DNA from: CAZJLP01 sp964546955
GTDB taxonomy: Bacteria; Verrucomicrobiota; Verrucomicrobiia; Opitutales; Opitutaceae
Length of the DNA stretch: 31,678 nucleotides
Assembly (NCBI GenBank): GCA_964546955.1
Contig: CAZJLP010000056.1
Span: 1 to 31,678 of the forward strand
Direction of reading: 5' to 3'
A program made the position numbers and the translations under genes. Below the pieces are notes generated by a model. It did no database searches. It worked only from the letters and a program-made list of their open reading frames with translations, and had not been told where the DNA came from. The stretch's first letter is position 1, and each line of letters begins with the position of its first letter. Below are positions 8,301 through 15,761 of this stretch, piece by piece.

Positions 8301-9473
8301 ATGTCAGACTGGTGGCCTCTCGCCGCAGCGTTTTGGGGATGGTTTTTCTTCGATTTTCTGCGCGCGGCCAATCGCGGGCGATTTTTGTTTAGCTCGTGGC
8401 GCGGCGGTGCTCGAGTGGCCGTGCAACATGGTTTGCTTCGGGTCCACCTGCCCACGCCATTGGCCTGGCAGGTGGAAGTAGACGACGCCCCCTTTTCATT
8501 TTCCCCCCAAGGCGTGACCAACCTGCCTTCGGGTTCGGCGGGCCGGCCCGGTCCCAACCCGGAGCGTCTCCAATCGTGGAGATGGGAGGAGATCGATAAC
8601 GTAGCCGAACGCGGGGGCGCCATTTTCATCAACGGAAAACGGTTCTGCCCGCGCACGAATTTTGCCCGGGCTGACACGTTCCGAGCCTGGGTAGCGCGGT
8701 TGAAGCAACAGCCCGAGACGGAGCGCTCGGCTCTCCTTCGGGCGGCAATTGCGGTGTGGTTCCGTCCGACAGCATTGTGCCGAGAGATCGCCCGCTTTCG
8801 CGGACGCACGCGGCTGCTCGCCGCCATCAATACGATCGCCGCCCTCTTCGCCTTGAGCGGCACGGTGTATCTGGTTTGGGGCAGCGCCCTCGGTCTCGCG
8901 GCTCGCTGGTCGGCCTGGGTCGACCGCTCGTGGCCGATACTCGCCGCCGAGTACGGTCTCCTTCACGCGGCGGCCCTCGTGCTGGCGTGGCGAACGCATC
9001 GCCGCTTGTCTCCGTCGAAAAGCGAGGAACGCCTCAACACGATGCTCACCGCATTTCTCCTGCCGCCGTTCGCGCTGCGCCTCCGCGGGACGGTTGCAGC
9101 GGACACATTCACCGCGTTTCATCCCCTCACGTGGCTCTTGGCGGCGGTTAAGGGCGATGCGCGAACGCGCTATCTTCGGCAATTGGTCGCAGACTTGCGC
9201 TGGCCCGCCCTGCCCGCGCGCCAGCCCGCGACTGAGTTACCCCTTTCGATTGCGGCGTGGATGCGTCTCGAAATGGAGGCCCAGGTATCCCGCCTGTTAA
9301 CGCGGGCTGGAATTTCCATCGAGGATCTCCTGGCTGCGCCAAAGCCGGACGGCTCCGCCAGCTGCCAATATTGTCCCCGCTGCGGCTCTCAATTCGTGTC
9401 CGGTCCCAGGGCCTGCCCCCGCGGCATTCCGCTTCGAGCCTTAGAGCGTGTACGGGAACACGCTCTAAAATAA
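8301..9473 (+). CDS. Multi-span membrane protein with C-terminal zinc-ribbon-like end
   Basis: 390-residue protein. An N-terminal hydrophobic segment (WWPLAAAFWGWFFFDFL) is followed by a soluble, tryptophan-rich stretch. Two clear membrane segments follow near residues 173-200 and 208-230, and a weaker one near 246-260. The C-terminus has CQYCPRCGSQF and a later CPRG, like a zinc ribbon in which the second CxxC has lost its final cysteine. No known family is recognised. It lies 16 bases after the DUF2167 gene and probably shares its transcript, which suggests a joint envelope function. A perfect 11-bp hairpin lies inside its last codons. Confidence 0.72.
   Translation: MSDWWPLAAAFWGWFFFDFLRAANRGRFLFSSWRGGARVAVQHGLLRVHLPTPLAWQVEVDDAPFSFSPQGVTNLPSGSAGRPGPNPERLQSWRWEEIDNVAERGGAIFINGKRFCPRTNFARADTFRAWVARLKQQPETERSALLRAAIAVWFRPTALCREIARFRGRTRLLAAINTIAALFALSGTVYLVWGSALGLAARWSAWVDRSWPILAAEYGLLHAAALVLAWRTHRRLSPSKSEERLNTMLTAFLLPPFALRLRGTVAADTFTAFHPLTWLLAAVKGDARTRYLRQLVADLRWPALPARQPATELPLSIAAWMRLEMEAQVSRLLTRAGISIEDLLAAPKPDGSASCQYCPRCGSQFVSGPRACPRGIPLRALERVREHALK
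9441..9468. repeat. 11-bp perfect inverted repeat at a gene end
   Basis: TTAGAGCGTGT (9441-9451) and ACACGCTCTAA (9458-9468) form an uninterrupted 11-bp stem with a 6-base loop. It lies within the last codons of the membrane zinc-ribbon gene, whose TAA is at 9471-9473. There is no T-run after it, so it is either a rho-independent-like hairpin of weak type or a REP-like palindrome that supplied the gene's C-terminus. Confidence 0.6.
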
Positions 9474-9680
9474 GAGCCTCTGAAAAACGCGGTAACCGAG
9501 ACAACCGGCGGAGCCCTCCGTGCCCGGCGGGCTTCAGAGTTTACCCAACCTCTCTGATACAACGGGAGGATAACGCGTTTGGTCAGCCGGCGACGACATC
9601 GGCTCGACACCGAAATCGCCGCCGGGCGCAGCCTGACTATCCTTGTCATACCGCCGCGGCCCTGAAAACCTCCCGTCCCC
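9474..9680. other. Intergenic region, no gene seen
   Basis: This 207-bp stretch between the zinc-ribbon membrane gene and the CPBP protease gene has no credible coding frame. It must hold the promoter of the CPBP-thiL-tsaE group, but I could not identify a convincing promoter. Confidence 0.5.
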
Positions 9681-10559
9681 ATGACAAGCGGTAGCGATCC
9701 GGTTCCTGTCGGTTTTATTGTCCTGGAGATGCTTCCTGGCCTGATCGCGCTTTGGTTCGTCCAGTTCAGCGGGAGAGCGAAAAGGGCGAAACAAAGCGAT
9801 AGTCCCTTGGCTCCTTGGGATATCTCTTTTACCAGCTTCTTCATCGGAGTCCTCTGCGTTCTGATGTCCGGTATGGTCGCCGGCGGAGCGCTCCAGATTG
9901 CGGTTCTCCTCTTTCCTTCGATCTCGAAGGACGAGTCCTGGCAAATGATTACCAGCCTCGGGATCCTGCACTCGTGCTTCATCGGAGGGGCTTTGCTCGC
10001 CCGGAGCCTGATGCGGTCCGCCCCCGACTGGCTGGGCGAACGGCAGACTCAAGCGGCAGCGCCCCCGCCAGCCCTGTTCAAGGGCTCAACGCTCTTCGCC
10101 GGTATAGTGGTATTTTTCATCACGTTGACTGTCGTGCACCCGCTCAATCAGCTTTCGAACGCGGTTTTGCTGCACCTTGGGTTGCCCACGACGATACAGG
10201 ACCAGGTGCAGTTCCTGCACACGGCACAATCGCCGATCGCGCTTGTCCTCTTTGCCTCGTTCGCGGTCGTGCTGGCGCCGATTAGCGAGGAACTTATTTT
10301 CCGCGGCGGTCTGTTCCGCTATCTGCGCACCCGCGTCCCTCGGTGGGTGGCTTTGCTACTCCCGGCGGTGATTTTCGCCGGGCCGCACGTAAACTCGCAA
10401 ACGCTTCACGGACTGAACTCCGTCCTTCCGCTGATCGGCCTGGCCGTGGTGTTCTCCTTGGCCTACGAGCGGACCGGGCGGATCGCGGTCCCGATTATCG
10501 CTCACGCCCTTTTCAATCTTCACACCGTCGTGCTTGTCCTTCTGGGAGTCGCCGGATGA
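9681..10559 (+). CDS. CPBP-family intramembrane metalloprotease
   Basis: 292-residue polytopic membrane protein (CAAX protease and bacteriocin-processing, Abi family). The catalytic EExxxR motif is EELIFR at residues 203-208. A second-helix histidine lies in IFAGPHVNS (His236) and the HxxxN motif is HALFN (275-279). These are the glutamates and histidines that bind the metal in Rce1-type proteases. Membrane segments precede and follow these motifs. The substrate is unknown. It starts at the ATG at 9681 and ends nine bases before thiL, so it probably leads a CPBP-thiL-tsaE transcript. That partnership looks positional rather than functional. Confidence 0.88.
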   Translation: MTSGSDPVPVGFIVLEMLPGLIALWFVQFSGRAKRAKQSDSPLAPWDISFTSFFIGVLCVLMSGMVAGGALQIAVLLFPSISKDESWQMITSLGILHSCFIGGALLARSLMRSAPDWLGERQTQAAAPPPALFKGSTLFAGIVVFFITLTVVHPLNQLSNAVLLHLGLPTTIQDQVQFLHTAQSPIALVLFASFAVVLAPISEELIFRGGLFRYLRTRVPRWVALLLPAVIFAGPHVNSQTLHGLNSVLPLIGLAVVFSLAYERTGRIAVPIIAHALFNLHTVVLVLLGVAG

Positions 10560-10568
10560 GCTGATCCC

Positions 10569-11528
10569 ATGTCACCGTTCAGCCATCAGCCGAATCAGAC
10601 GGTCGCTGCGCTCGGCGAAACGGGTCTGATTCGCGCGATCCGCACCTGGCTCGGCTCCTCGTGCCCGCCGTCTCCGCTTGGAATCGGCGACGATTGCGCT
10701 GTGCTGCCCGCCTTTCGCGGCGCCGGCCAGCAGGCCCTCACGGTCGATCCCGTTGTCTATGGCCGCCATTTCGACGATAGCCTACGCCCCGAGGCAGTGG
10801 GGCAAAAGCTGCTCAAGCGCAATCTGAGCGACCTCGCGGCGATGGGAGCGAAGCCGACCTGCGCCGTCGTCGCGCTGCTCGTCGACCACCGCCTCAAGCT
10901 GACTTGGCTGGAGCGCTTCTACCGCGGGCTGGCCGCTTGCGCGCGGCAGTACCGGGTATCGATCGTCGGCGGCGACGTGGCACAAGCCGACGGACTACTC
11001 GCCGCGAGCCTCACTTTGCTGGGACGGTCGGCCGCCGGACGGATGGTGACTCGCTCCGGCGCGGCCATCGGCGACTGGATCTACGTGACGGGAAAGCTGG
11101 GGGGCAGTTTGAAAAGTCATCACTTTCGCTTCATTCCCCGGCTGGAGGAAGGAGCCTGGCTGGCGACACGGAAGGAAGTCCGCGCGATGATCGACTTGAG
11201 CGACGGATTGGCGAAGGACCTCCATTCGCTCGTTCCGAAGGGAGCCCGGCCCGCGATTGTCGCGGCCCGCGTGCCAATCAGTCCCGCCGCAAAACAGCTA
11301 TCCCGCCAAACCAACCGCCCTTCCCTCGAGCACGCGGCGAGCGACGGAGAAGATTACGAATTGCTGTTTGTCGTGGCGAAAGACGCGGATCGGGCTGCTT
11401 TCGAACGCGCTTGGAAAAAGCGCTTCCCTCTCCTGCTGACCTGCATTGGTCGTTTCGTTAAGCGAGGAGAGTTGACAACCGATACGGTCGACTTGTCGGC
11501 GTACCATGGATACGAGCATCTTCGCTGA
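10569..11528 (+). CDS. thiL: Thiamine-monophosphate kinase
   Basis: 319-residue ThiL, which phosphorylates thiamine monophosphate to thiamine pyrophosphate with ATP in the cytoplasm. Family motifs in order: LGETGLIRAI (N-terminus), GIGDDCAVL (about residues 38-46), KRNLSDLAAMGA, SIVGGDVA, MIDLSDGLAKDL and DGEDYELLF. All the aspartates that bind Mg and nucleotide in this PurM-like family are present. It lies away from the main thi operon and has no TPP riboswitch of its own in front. The 3' end overlaps tsaE by 23 bases, so the two are translated from one message. Confidence 0.96.
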   Translation: MSPFSHQPNQTVAALGETGLIRAIRTWLGSSCPPSPLGIGDDCAVLPAFRGAGQQALTVDPVVYGRHFDDSLRPEAVGQKLLKRNLSDLAAMGAKPTCAVVALLVDHRLKLTWLERFYRGLAACARQYRVSIVGGDVAQADGLLAASLTLLGRSAAGRMVTRSGAAIGDWIYVTGKLGGSLKSHHFRFIPRLEEGAWLATRKEVRAMIDLSDGLAKDLHSLVPKGARPAIVAARVPISPAAKQLSRQTNRPSLEHAASDGEDYELLFVVAKDADRAAFERAWKKRFPLLLTCIGRFVKRGELTTDTVDLSAYHGYEHLR

Positions 11529-11982
11529 ACTTCGAAGCGGCGCCACCGCCTCCTCGGCCGAGGAAATGCGCTCCCTGGCGGGGACCCTGGCTCGCGCGCT
11601 GCCTGAAGATGCGACCCTGGCGCTGCACGGCGACCTGGGCGTGGGCAAGACGACGTTCGTGCAGGGCCTCGCTCTCGGTTTCGGAATTCAGGAACCGGTC
11701 ACAAGCCCCACCTTCACGATTTTTCATCTCTATCGGCCAGCCGCCTCTGCGGCCTCAATGCCGGAAAACCGTCGCCCCACGCTCCTCCACCTCGACGCCT
11801 ATCGGCTCGAAAACGAAAAGCAGGTCGACGCCCTCATGCTGGAGGATTTTCTCGTTCCCCCTTTTTGCCTCGCGGTCGAATGGCCGGAACGAATACCGGC
11901 TTGGATCCCTCCCACCGCGCTGCACCTCGAACTGTCCATCGTCGCCGACGGAAAACACCGCGTTCAGCTGCGCGACAACTGA
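11506..11982 (+). CDS. tsaE: tRNA threonylcarbamoyladenosine biosynthesis ATPase TsaE
   Basis: 158-residue TsaE, the ATPase that works with TsaB and TsaD to make the t6A base at position 37 of ANN-decoding tRNAs. The P-loop GDLGVGKTT is at residues 42-50. SPTFTIFHLY (switch region), HLDAYRL and EWPERI follow in the order typical for the family. The ATG at 11506 lies inside the thiL 3' end; an acceptable methionine start and the family N-terminus support it. The TGA stop (11980-11982) is inside the terminator-like hairpin that follows. Confidence 0.95.
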   Translation: MDTSIFAELRSGATASSAEEMRSLAGTLARALPEDATLALHGDLGVGKTTFVQGLALGFGIQEPVTSPTFTIFHLYRPAASAASMPENRRPTLLHLDAYRLENEKQVDALMLEDFLVPPFCLAVEWPERIPAWIPPTALHLELSIVADGKHRVQLRDN

Positions 11983-11993
11983 ACGCGGTGTTT
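11953..11993 (+). terminator. 15-bp hairpin containing the tsaE stop codon
   Basis: AAACACCGCGTTCAG (11953-11967) pairs perfectly with CTGAACGCGGTGTTT (11979-11993) around an 11-base loop. The A-rich left edge and T-rich right edge fit a rho-independent terminator, possibly bidirectional, though the T-run is only three bases. It overlaps the end of tsaE, so the gene's last codons are part of the stem. The long perfect stem is clear; its use as a terminator is inference. Confidence 0.7.
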
Positions 11994-12116
11994 GGAGTTA
12001 CTGGTTTGGAGTTGGTCGATCGGCAATCGAGAACGACTTATCTCCCGGGGGCTGCATGCGAGCAGAGTTAATGGGCGTCCACTCGGGACGCCCTACAACT
12101 CCAAACCAGAAACTCC
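11994..12116. repeat. MITE-like palindromic element with 21-bp arms
   Basis: Arms at 11994-12014 (GGAGTTACTGGTTTGGAGTTG) and 12096-12116 are inverted copies with one mismatch (20 of 21). They enclose an 81-base centre that includes a small hairpin, GGGCGTCC-ACTCG-GGACGCCC (12073-12093). No open reading frame lies inside. It begins directly after the tsaE hairpin and ends 17 bases before the 3' end of the convergent R/G-rich gene. Its inner hairpin resembles the element between thiG and thiH. Confidence 0.7.
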
Positions 12117-12133
12117 AGCGTCGCCTAGCGCTG

Positions 12134-14008
12134 TTAGTCGACTTTGGCCGGGGTTGCCGTCGCATCTGCTGCATCGGCCGGATCGGCAACGAGGGGCGGA
12201 GCGGTCTCGGTCGACATCGGGGCCGTCGTGTTCGACGAGCCATCGGCCGCGGGAGCACTTTCGCCAGCGGGAGCCGGGAAGTTTTCCGGGTCGTGATCGT
12301 ATTTCTCGACTTCCTGTTTCCGCGCCTCGGTCATGGCCGGCGGCGCGAACAAACTGCCATCGATGAACTCGGTGACGTAACCCTCTGTCACGAGCCAGCG
12401 CAGATCGCCGTTGAGGCGATTGAGTTTGGCTTGGTCTTCCGGCGACAACGCGGTCGCAGCCGCCAATGAAATCGGAGGCATCGAGCCGGACGTGGGAATG
12501 GGCGAAACGGTCGCACCGGCAGGAGCAGCCGGCGACACGGGAGGCTGGATCCCCAGGAACTTGACGGGCAGCTCGCTCGCCTTGACCATCGGGTTGGCTT
12601 CGATGAAGGAGATCAGAGCGCCGATGCTGTCGGAGAACGTCTGGCCCGGCACCCGGAATTTGCGCTTCACCGCGCAAACATACGAGACGCCCTTGGATCC
12701 CTTTTTGAAGATCGTGAATCCTTCGCGCCGAAGACGACCGCGCAACGCGTTAGCCGTATCGAGCGGGAAGCGGCGCTGGCGCTCGAGGGCGCCTTCAATC
12801 CCGCGGCGGATTTCGCCCGGAGGAAGCTGTTCGAGCGCTTTGCCGTGGAAACGAGCGGAATCGACGAGCTTGACGACCTTGTCGCGCGCATGCGTCAGCA
12901 GGTAATTCTTCGCTTCTTCCACCGCGTCGAAAGTCGGGGCGGTCGCCCCTTCGGCCGGCGGCGTGAACTTCCACGTGAACCGCGTGGTCTTTTTCATCTT
13001 TTCCAACCACTGCGTCGCGACCTCGGCGTCCCGCATCGTCTCAATCCGCGAGCGGAACGTATCGAACGGCATCCGCGTGATCTTCGCGTTGTAATGCTGC
13101 TGGATAATTTGGTTGTAGCGGTGGTAATTCGGCGGCCCGAGCAGTTCGCCGGTGATGCCGCAACGATTGATGACCTGAAAATTGCCCTTGGGCGGTTCAA
13201 CCTCCACCTCGGCTGAGTCAAAGAACTGCGCGAGATGTTTGCTCATCACGTGAGCGATCGCGGTTTCTTCGCTTTCGAACGGAAGCCCGTCCGGCAGCGA
13301 AATCGCGAGGGGGGCCGGCTTGCCAGCCTGTGCGGGCACGCCATCGGGTGTAGCGCTCGTGCCGGCATCCTCCGACGCTTTGCGCTGGATCACGGCCACG
13401 AAGCGGTCGTTCTTCCCAATGATGACACGCGCGATTTCGAACAGCTCGTAGGTGCGGCACGAAGTGCGGATCGCCTTCGCCAAAGCGGTGAAGCCAACAT
13501 CCTCAGGATAAAACGTGATGTTGAAATAGGGGCTGATGTACGGACCGCGGTCCGCGTTGTTGTCGCGCGAACCAAAACGGCCGCCGCCGCGAAAATCGCC
13601 GCGTTCGCCACCGCCGCCACTGCCTCCGTCACGGCGAGGACCGCCGCGGAAATCCCTCCGCGGGCCGCGAAACTCAGAGCCGCCCCCGCCACCGCCATCC
13701 CGTCCATCGCGCGCCACGGGCGCAGCCGCACCACCCTGCCCTGCGCCAGCCCCACCATCGGTGGGGCCTCCATCGGCGCCCGCAGGACGGCGAAAGCCGC
13801 GTCGATCGCGCTTCGCTTCCGACGGCGCACCGCCGCCGGAATCGCGCCGAGGTTCTCCCTCGCGGCGGGGACGATCGTCGCGACGCGGCTCACGCGCGCT
13901 CGTCTTGTCCTGAGTCCACTGGGTGCCGAAGCTGAACCCTTGGAGCTGCGTCAGATCGATTTTGTTGAAATCCTTTTCAGGATTTTCGGTGGAGGCTTGA
14001 TCGTCCAT
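12134..14008 (-). CDS. Conserved protein with an arginine/glycine/aspartate-rich disordered region
   Basis: 624-residue protein. From about residue 40 to 152 it is strongly rich in R, G and D, with RGG-like repeats such as RRDFRGG, RGDFRGGGRFG; this should be disordered and may bind RNA. A conserved-looking block follows: YISPYFNITFYPEDVGF and ELFEIARVIIGK, then a long folded part with RCGITGELLGPPNYHRY and KGSKGVSYVCAVKRKF. A proline/alanine-rich tail closes it. I chose the ATG at 14008 (MDDQASTENPE); a longer frame to 14122 adds residues that look non-coding. I know no function. The family seems restricted to this phylum, but that is memory, not a search. Confidence 0.75.
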   Translation of the reverse strand: MDDQASTENPEKDFNKIDLTQLQGFSFGTQWTQDKTSAREPRRDDRPRREGEPRRDSGGGAPSEAKRDRRGFRRPAGADGGPTDGGAGAGQGGAAAPVARDGRDGGGGGGSEFRGPRRDFRGGPRRDGGSGGGGERGDFRGGGRFGSRDNNADRGPYISPYFNITFYPEDVGFTALAKAIRTSCRTYELFEIARVIIGKNDRFVAVIQRKASEDAGTSATPDGVPAQAGKPAPLAISLPDGLPFESEETAIAHVMSKHLAQFFDSAEVEVEPPKGNFQVINRCGITGELLGPPNYHRYNQIIQQHYNAKITRMPFDTFRSRIETMRDAEVATQWLEKMKKTTRFTWKFTPPAEGATAPTFDAVEEAKNYLLTHARDKVVKLVDSARFHGKALEQLPPGEIRRGIEGALERQRRFPLDTANALRGRLRREGFTIFKKGSKGVSYVCAVKRKFRVPGQTFSDSIGALISFIEANPMVKASELPVKFLGIQPPVSPAAPAGATVSPIPTSGSMPPISLAAATALSPEDQAKLNRLNGDLRWLVTEGYVTEFIDGSLFAPPAMTEARKQEVEKYDHDPENFPAPAGESAPAADGSSNTTAPMSTETAPPLVADPADAADATATPAKVD

Positions 14009-14410
14009 GACTACGTTAACAGAGAGGGCCTGTGGCCCTCGGATGATATTGGCAGGGTGTTCGCCTAGGGGAAGGGGTATTGGCGAGGCGGGCAAGTCTT
14101 TACGCAGGTGGTCAGCTGGCAAGCGTGATTTCGCGCGTCTTTGTTCACAAATAAGTTACAACACCCCAACTGGGGTGGACGCCGCGACCAACCTCGGTGA
14201 TTTTTGCGTGCCCAGGCGGAGAAGGCATTGAAACGTCCACACCGCACTCGCTCGGTTGTGTAACGCCATTTCGCATCGAGCACTTAGCTCCGCGGCGGAG
14301 AGTCGCGTAGCCCGTGTGGCCGACATCTTGAACTCAAACATAAAGGTTACCGAAGGTGGAACTGCGGTTGCTTTCTCCTCGGTTGTTTGCCCGCCTTACA
14401 AATCAGTGAA
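14009..14410. other. Intergenic region with two hairpins, no gene seen
   Basis: About 400 bp between the R/G-rich gene and tRNA-Leu without a credible gene. A hairpin GAGGGCC-TGT-GGCCCTC (14024-14040) lies in the expected 5' leader of the R/G-rich gene. CACCCC-AACT-GGGGTG (14162-14177) is a second palindrome further upstream. Both are clear in sequence; the first could be an autoregulatory leader element. A short rightward frame (14256-14522) overlaps the tRNA and is rejected. Confidence 0.5.
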
Positions 14411-14495
14411 TGGTGCTCAGGAAGGGACTCGAACCCTTACGCCTTACGGCACACGCCCCTCAAACGTGTGTGTCTACCAATTCCACCACCTGAGC
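14411..14495 (-). tRNA. tRNA-Leu(GAG)
   Basis: Leftward tRNA with a long variable arm, as in class II tRNAs. The acceptor arms GCTCAGG (14489-14495 on the minus strand) and CCTGAGC (14415-14421) pair, followed by A and an encoded CCA (14411-14413). The anticodon stem CACGT/GCGTG holds the loop TTGAGGG, giving anticodon GAG. The T-arm has GGTTCGAGTCC. This reads CUC and CUU leucine codons, which fits a high-GC genome. Confidence 0.96.
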
Positions 14496-14517
14496 GTTTT
14501 CCAGTCGTGGAACGCGG

Positions 14518-14546
14518 ACTAAGAGCCATCGACCAAGTGTTGTAAA
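14518..14546 (-). promoter_or_regulatory. Candidate promoter of tRNA-Leu
   Basis: On the minus strand TTTACA (14541-14546) lies 17 bases upstream of CTTAGT (14518-14523), 22 bases before the tRNA. The -35 matches TTGACA in five of six positions; the -10 matches TATAAT in only three. The spacing is right, but the -10 is weak. Confidence 0.3.
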
Positions 14547-14624
14547 GCCCGGAAATTACGAATTCAGAAAATCGGTTTTGACCCCCCGGCCACCTGCGTA
14601 AATGTGGGCTTCCCGCACCGGCCC

Positions 14625-15545
14625 ATGACGCACGACGAGATCAAACGCGCCCTCCTGGCCTCCTACGAAACCGACGGGGGCATCAACCACCTCGATGGCA
14701 TCAATCTGCCGTCGCAGGAATCGGTCAATCAACTCGCGCGCGATTTCATGCATCTGCTTTTCCCGGGCTACTTTGAGGAAAGCTGCCTGACCAAACAGGA
14801 CATTCCGGCCATGCTCGATCGGCAGCTGCTCCAGATCGAAAAACGCCTGGCTGAGGAGCTTGAGAAAAGCCTGCGGTTTGCCCGGACCGCGGAACCCGCC
14901 GCCGAGGCCCGTCGTATCGCCGCCGATCTGCTCGGCCAGATTCCAGCTCTGCGGCGCATCTTACAAACCGATGTCACGGCCGCCTATCAGGGCGATCCTG
15001 CCGCGCGCAGCGTGGAAGAAATTATCGTGGCCTACCCTTGCGTCCTGGTCATTTCGCTCCAGCGCCTCGCTCATCTGCTCTACCAGCTCGACGTTCCCCT
15101 GTTGCCGCGGATGCTGACGGAGTATGCCCACGAACGCACGGGCTGCGACCTCCATCCGGGAGCGGAGATCGGGTCCCACTTCTTCATCGATCATTGCACG
15201 GGAGTCGTGATCGGCGAAACCGCGCGCATCGGAAACCATGTCAAAATTTACCAAGGGGTCACCCTCGGCGCCAAGTCGTTCGTGACCGATGACAAGGGCC
15301 ACCCGGTCAAGGGCGTCAAACGCCATCCGCAATTGAACGACGGCGTGATCGTCTACCCCGGCGCCACGATTCTCGGGGGCGACACGGTGATCGGCGAAAA
15401 CTCAATCGTGGGTTCGAACGTTTGGCTGATGCAGTCGATGCCACCCAACAGCATCGCCTACTACCAGGGCGACTCCGCCTCGATCATCCGACCGCGAAAG
15501 AAAAAGGAAGCTCTCCTCGAGGAGTTCAGCGACTGGGTGATTTGA
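14625..15545 (+). CDS. cysE: Serine O-acetyltransferase
   Basis: 306-residue protein. It transfers acetyl from acetyl-CoA to serine, the first step of cysteine synthesis. The N-terminal helical domain is typical of the longer SAT type (EpsC/SrpH-like). It has the SAT segment TDVTAAYQGDPAARS and then the left-handed beta-helix hexapeptides starting at HPGAEIGSHFFIDH. The acetyl-CoA region GVTLGAKSF and a GGDTVIGENSIVGSNVWLM stretch are present. The start is the ATG at 14625; a GTG at 14604 would also be in frame, but the first choice begins with MTHDEIKRAL, a plausible N-terminus. No strong ribosome-binding site marks either. A candidate TTGACC -35 box lies at 14578-14583. Adjacency to tRNA-Leu looks incidental. 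Confidence 0.93.
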   Translation: MTHDEIKRALLASYETDGGINHLDGINLPSQESVNQLARDFMHLLFPGYFEESCLTKQDIPAMLDRQLLQIEKRLAEELEKSLRFARTAEPAAEARRIAADLLGQIPALRRILQTDVTAAYQGDPAARSVEEIIVAYPCVLVISLQRLAHLLYQLDVPLLPRMLTEYAHERTGCDLHPGAEIGSHFFIDHCTGVVIGETARIGNHVKIYQGVTLGAKSFVTDDKGHPVKGVKRHPQLNDGVIVYPGATILGGDTVIGENSIVGSNVWLMQSMPPNSIAYYQGDSASIIRPRKKKEALLEEFSDWVI

Positions 15546-15613
15546 TCCCGCAAGCGCGGAACCAAACGAGTTTGTAGTTGCAGGGTTCGACGTGGACTCC
15601 CGCAAGCGCGGGA
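15546..15613. repeat. Paired short palindromes after the serine acetyltransferase gene
   Basis: TCCCGC-AAGC-GCGGGA (15598-15613) is a perfect palindrome, and 15546-15560 holds a near-identical copy directly after the SAT stop. Between them are CAAAC-GA-GTTTG and TTTGTAGTTGCAGGG (15571-15585). The latter resembles the outer-arm sequence TTTGGAGTTG of the element at 11994-12116. The palindromes could act as a terminator, but there is no T-run. Confidence 0.55.
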
Positions 15614-15659
15614 TTGGTCGACGTCAGTGTCGGTCGTAATCGGCGTCGAGCAGCGCGCT

Positions 15660-15705
15660 CGCCCGTTCGACGAGCTCAGAGTCCCGAGCGAGGTCGAGGG
15701 AGAGA
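15660..15705. repeat. REP-like palindrome
   Basis: Around 15665-15701, TTCGACGAGCTCAGAG and CCGAGCGAGGTCGAGG form an imperfect inverted repeat, GTTCGAC-GAGCTC paired with CGAG-CGAGGTCGAG. This resembles the widespread intergenic CTTCGAC-AAGCTCAG type palindromes of other high-GC bacteria. It lies in the 216-bp gap between the SAT gene and thiD, two convergent genes. Confidence 0.4.
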
Positions 15706-15761
15706 TCGCGCTCCACCTCCAAACCAACGAAGCTGGCTGCGGATACCGGGATAGATCCGAC

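Noticed and set aside
13235..14068. Rightward 277-codon frame with long A/R/T runs
   Set aside because: It is the mirror of the R/G/D-rich region of the leftward gene.
14256..14522. Rightward 88-codon open frame
   Set aside because: Its second half (EGTRTLTPYGTRPSNV) is the reverse strand of tRNA-Leu, a well-known false gene product.
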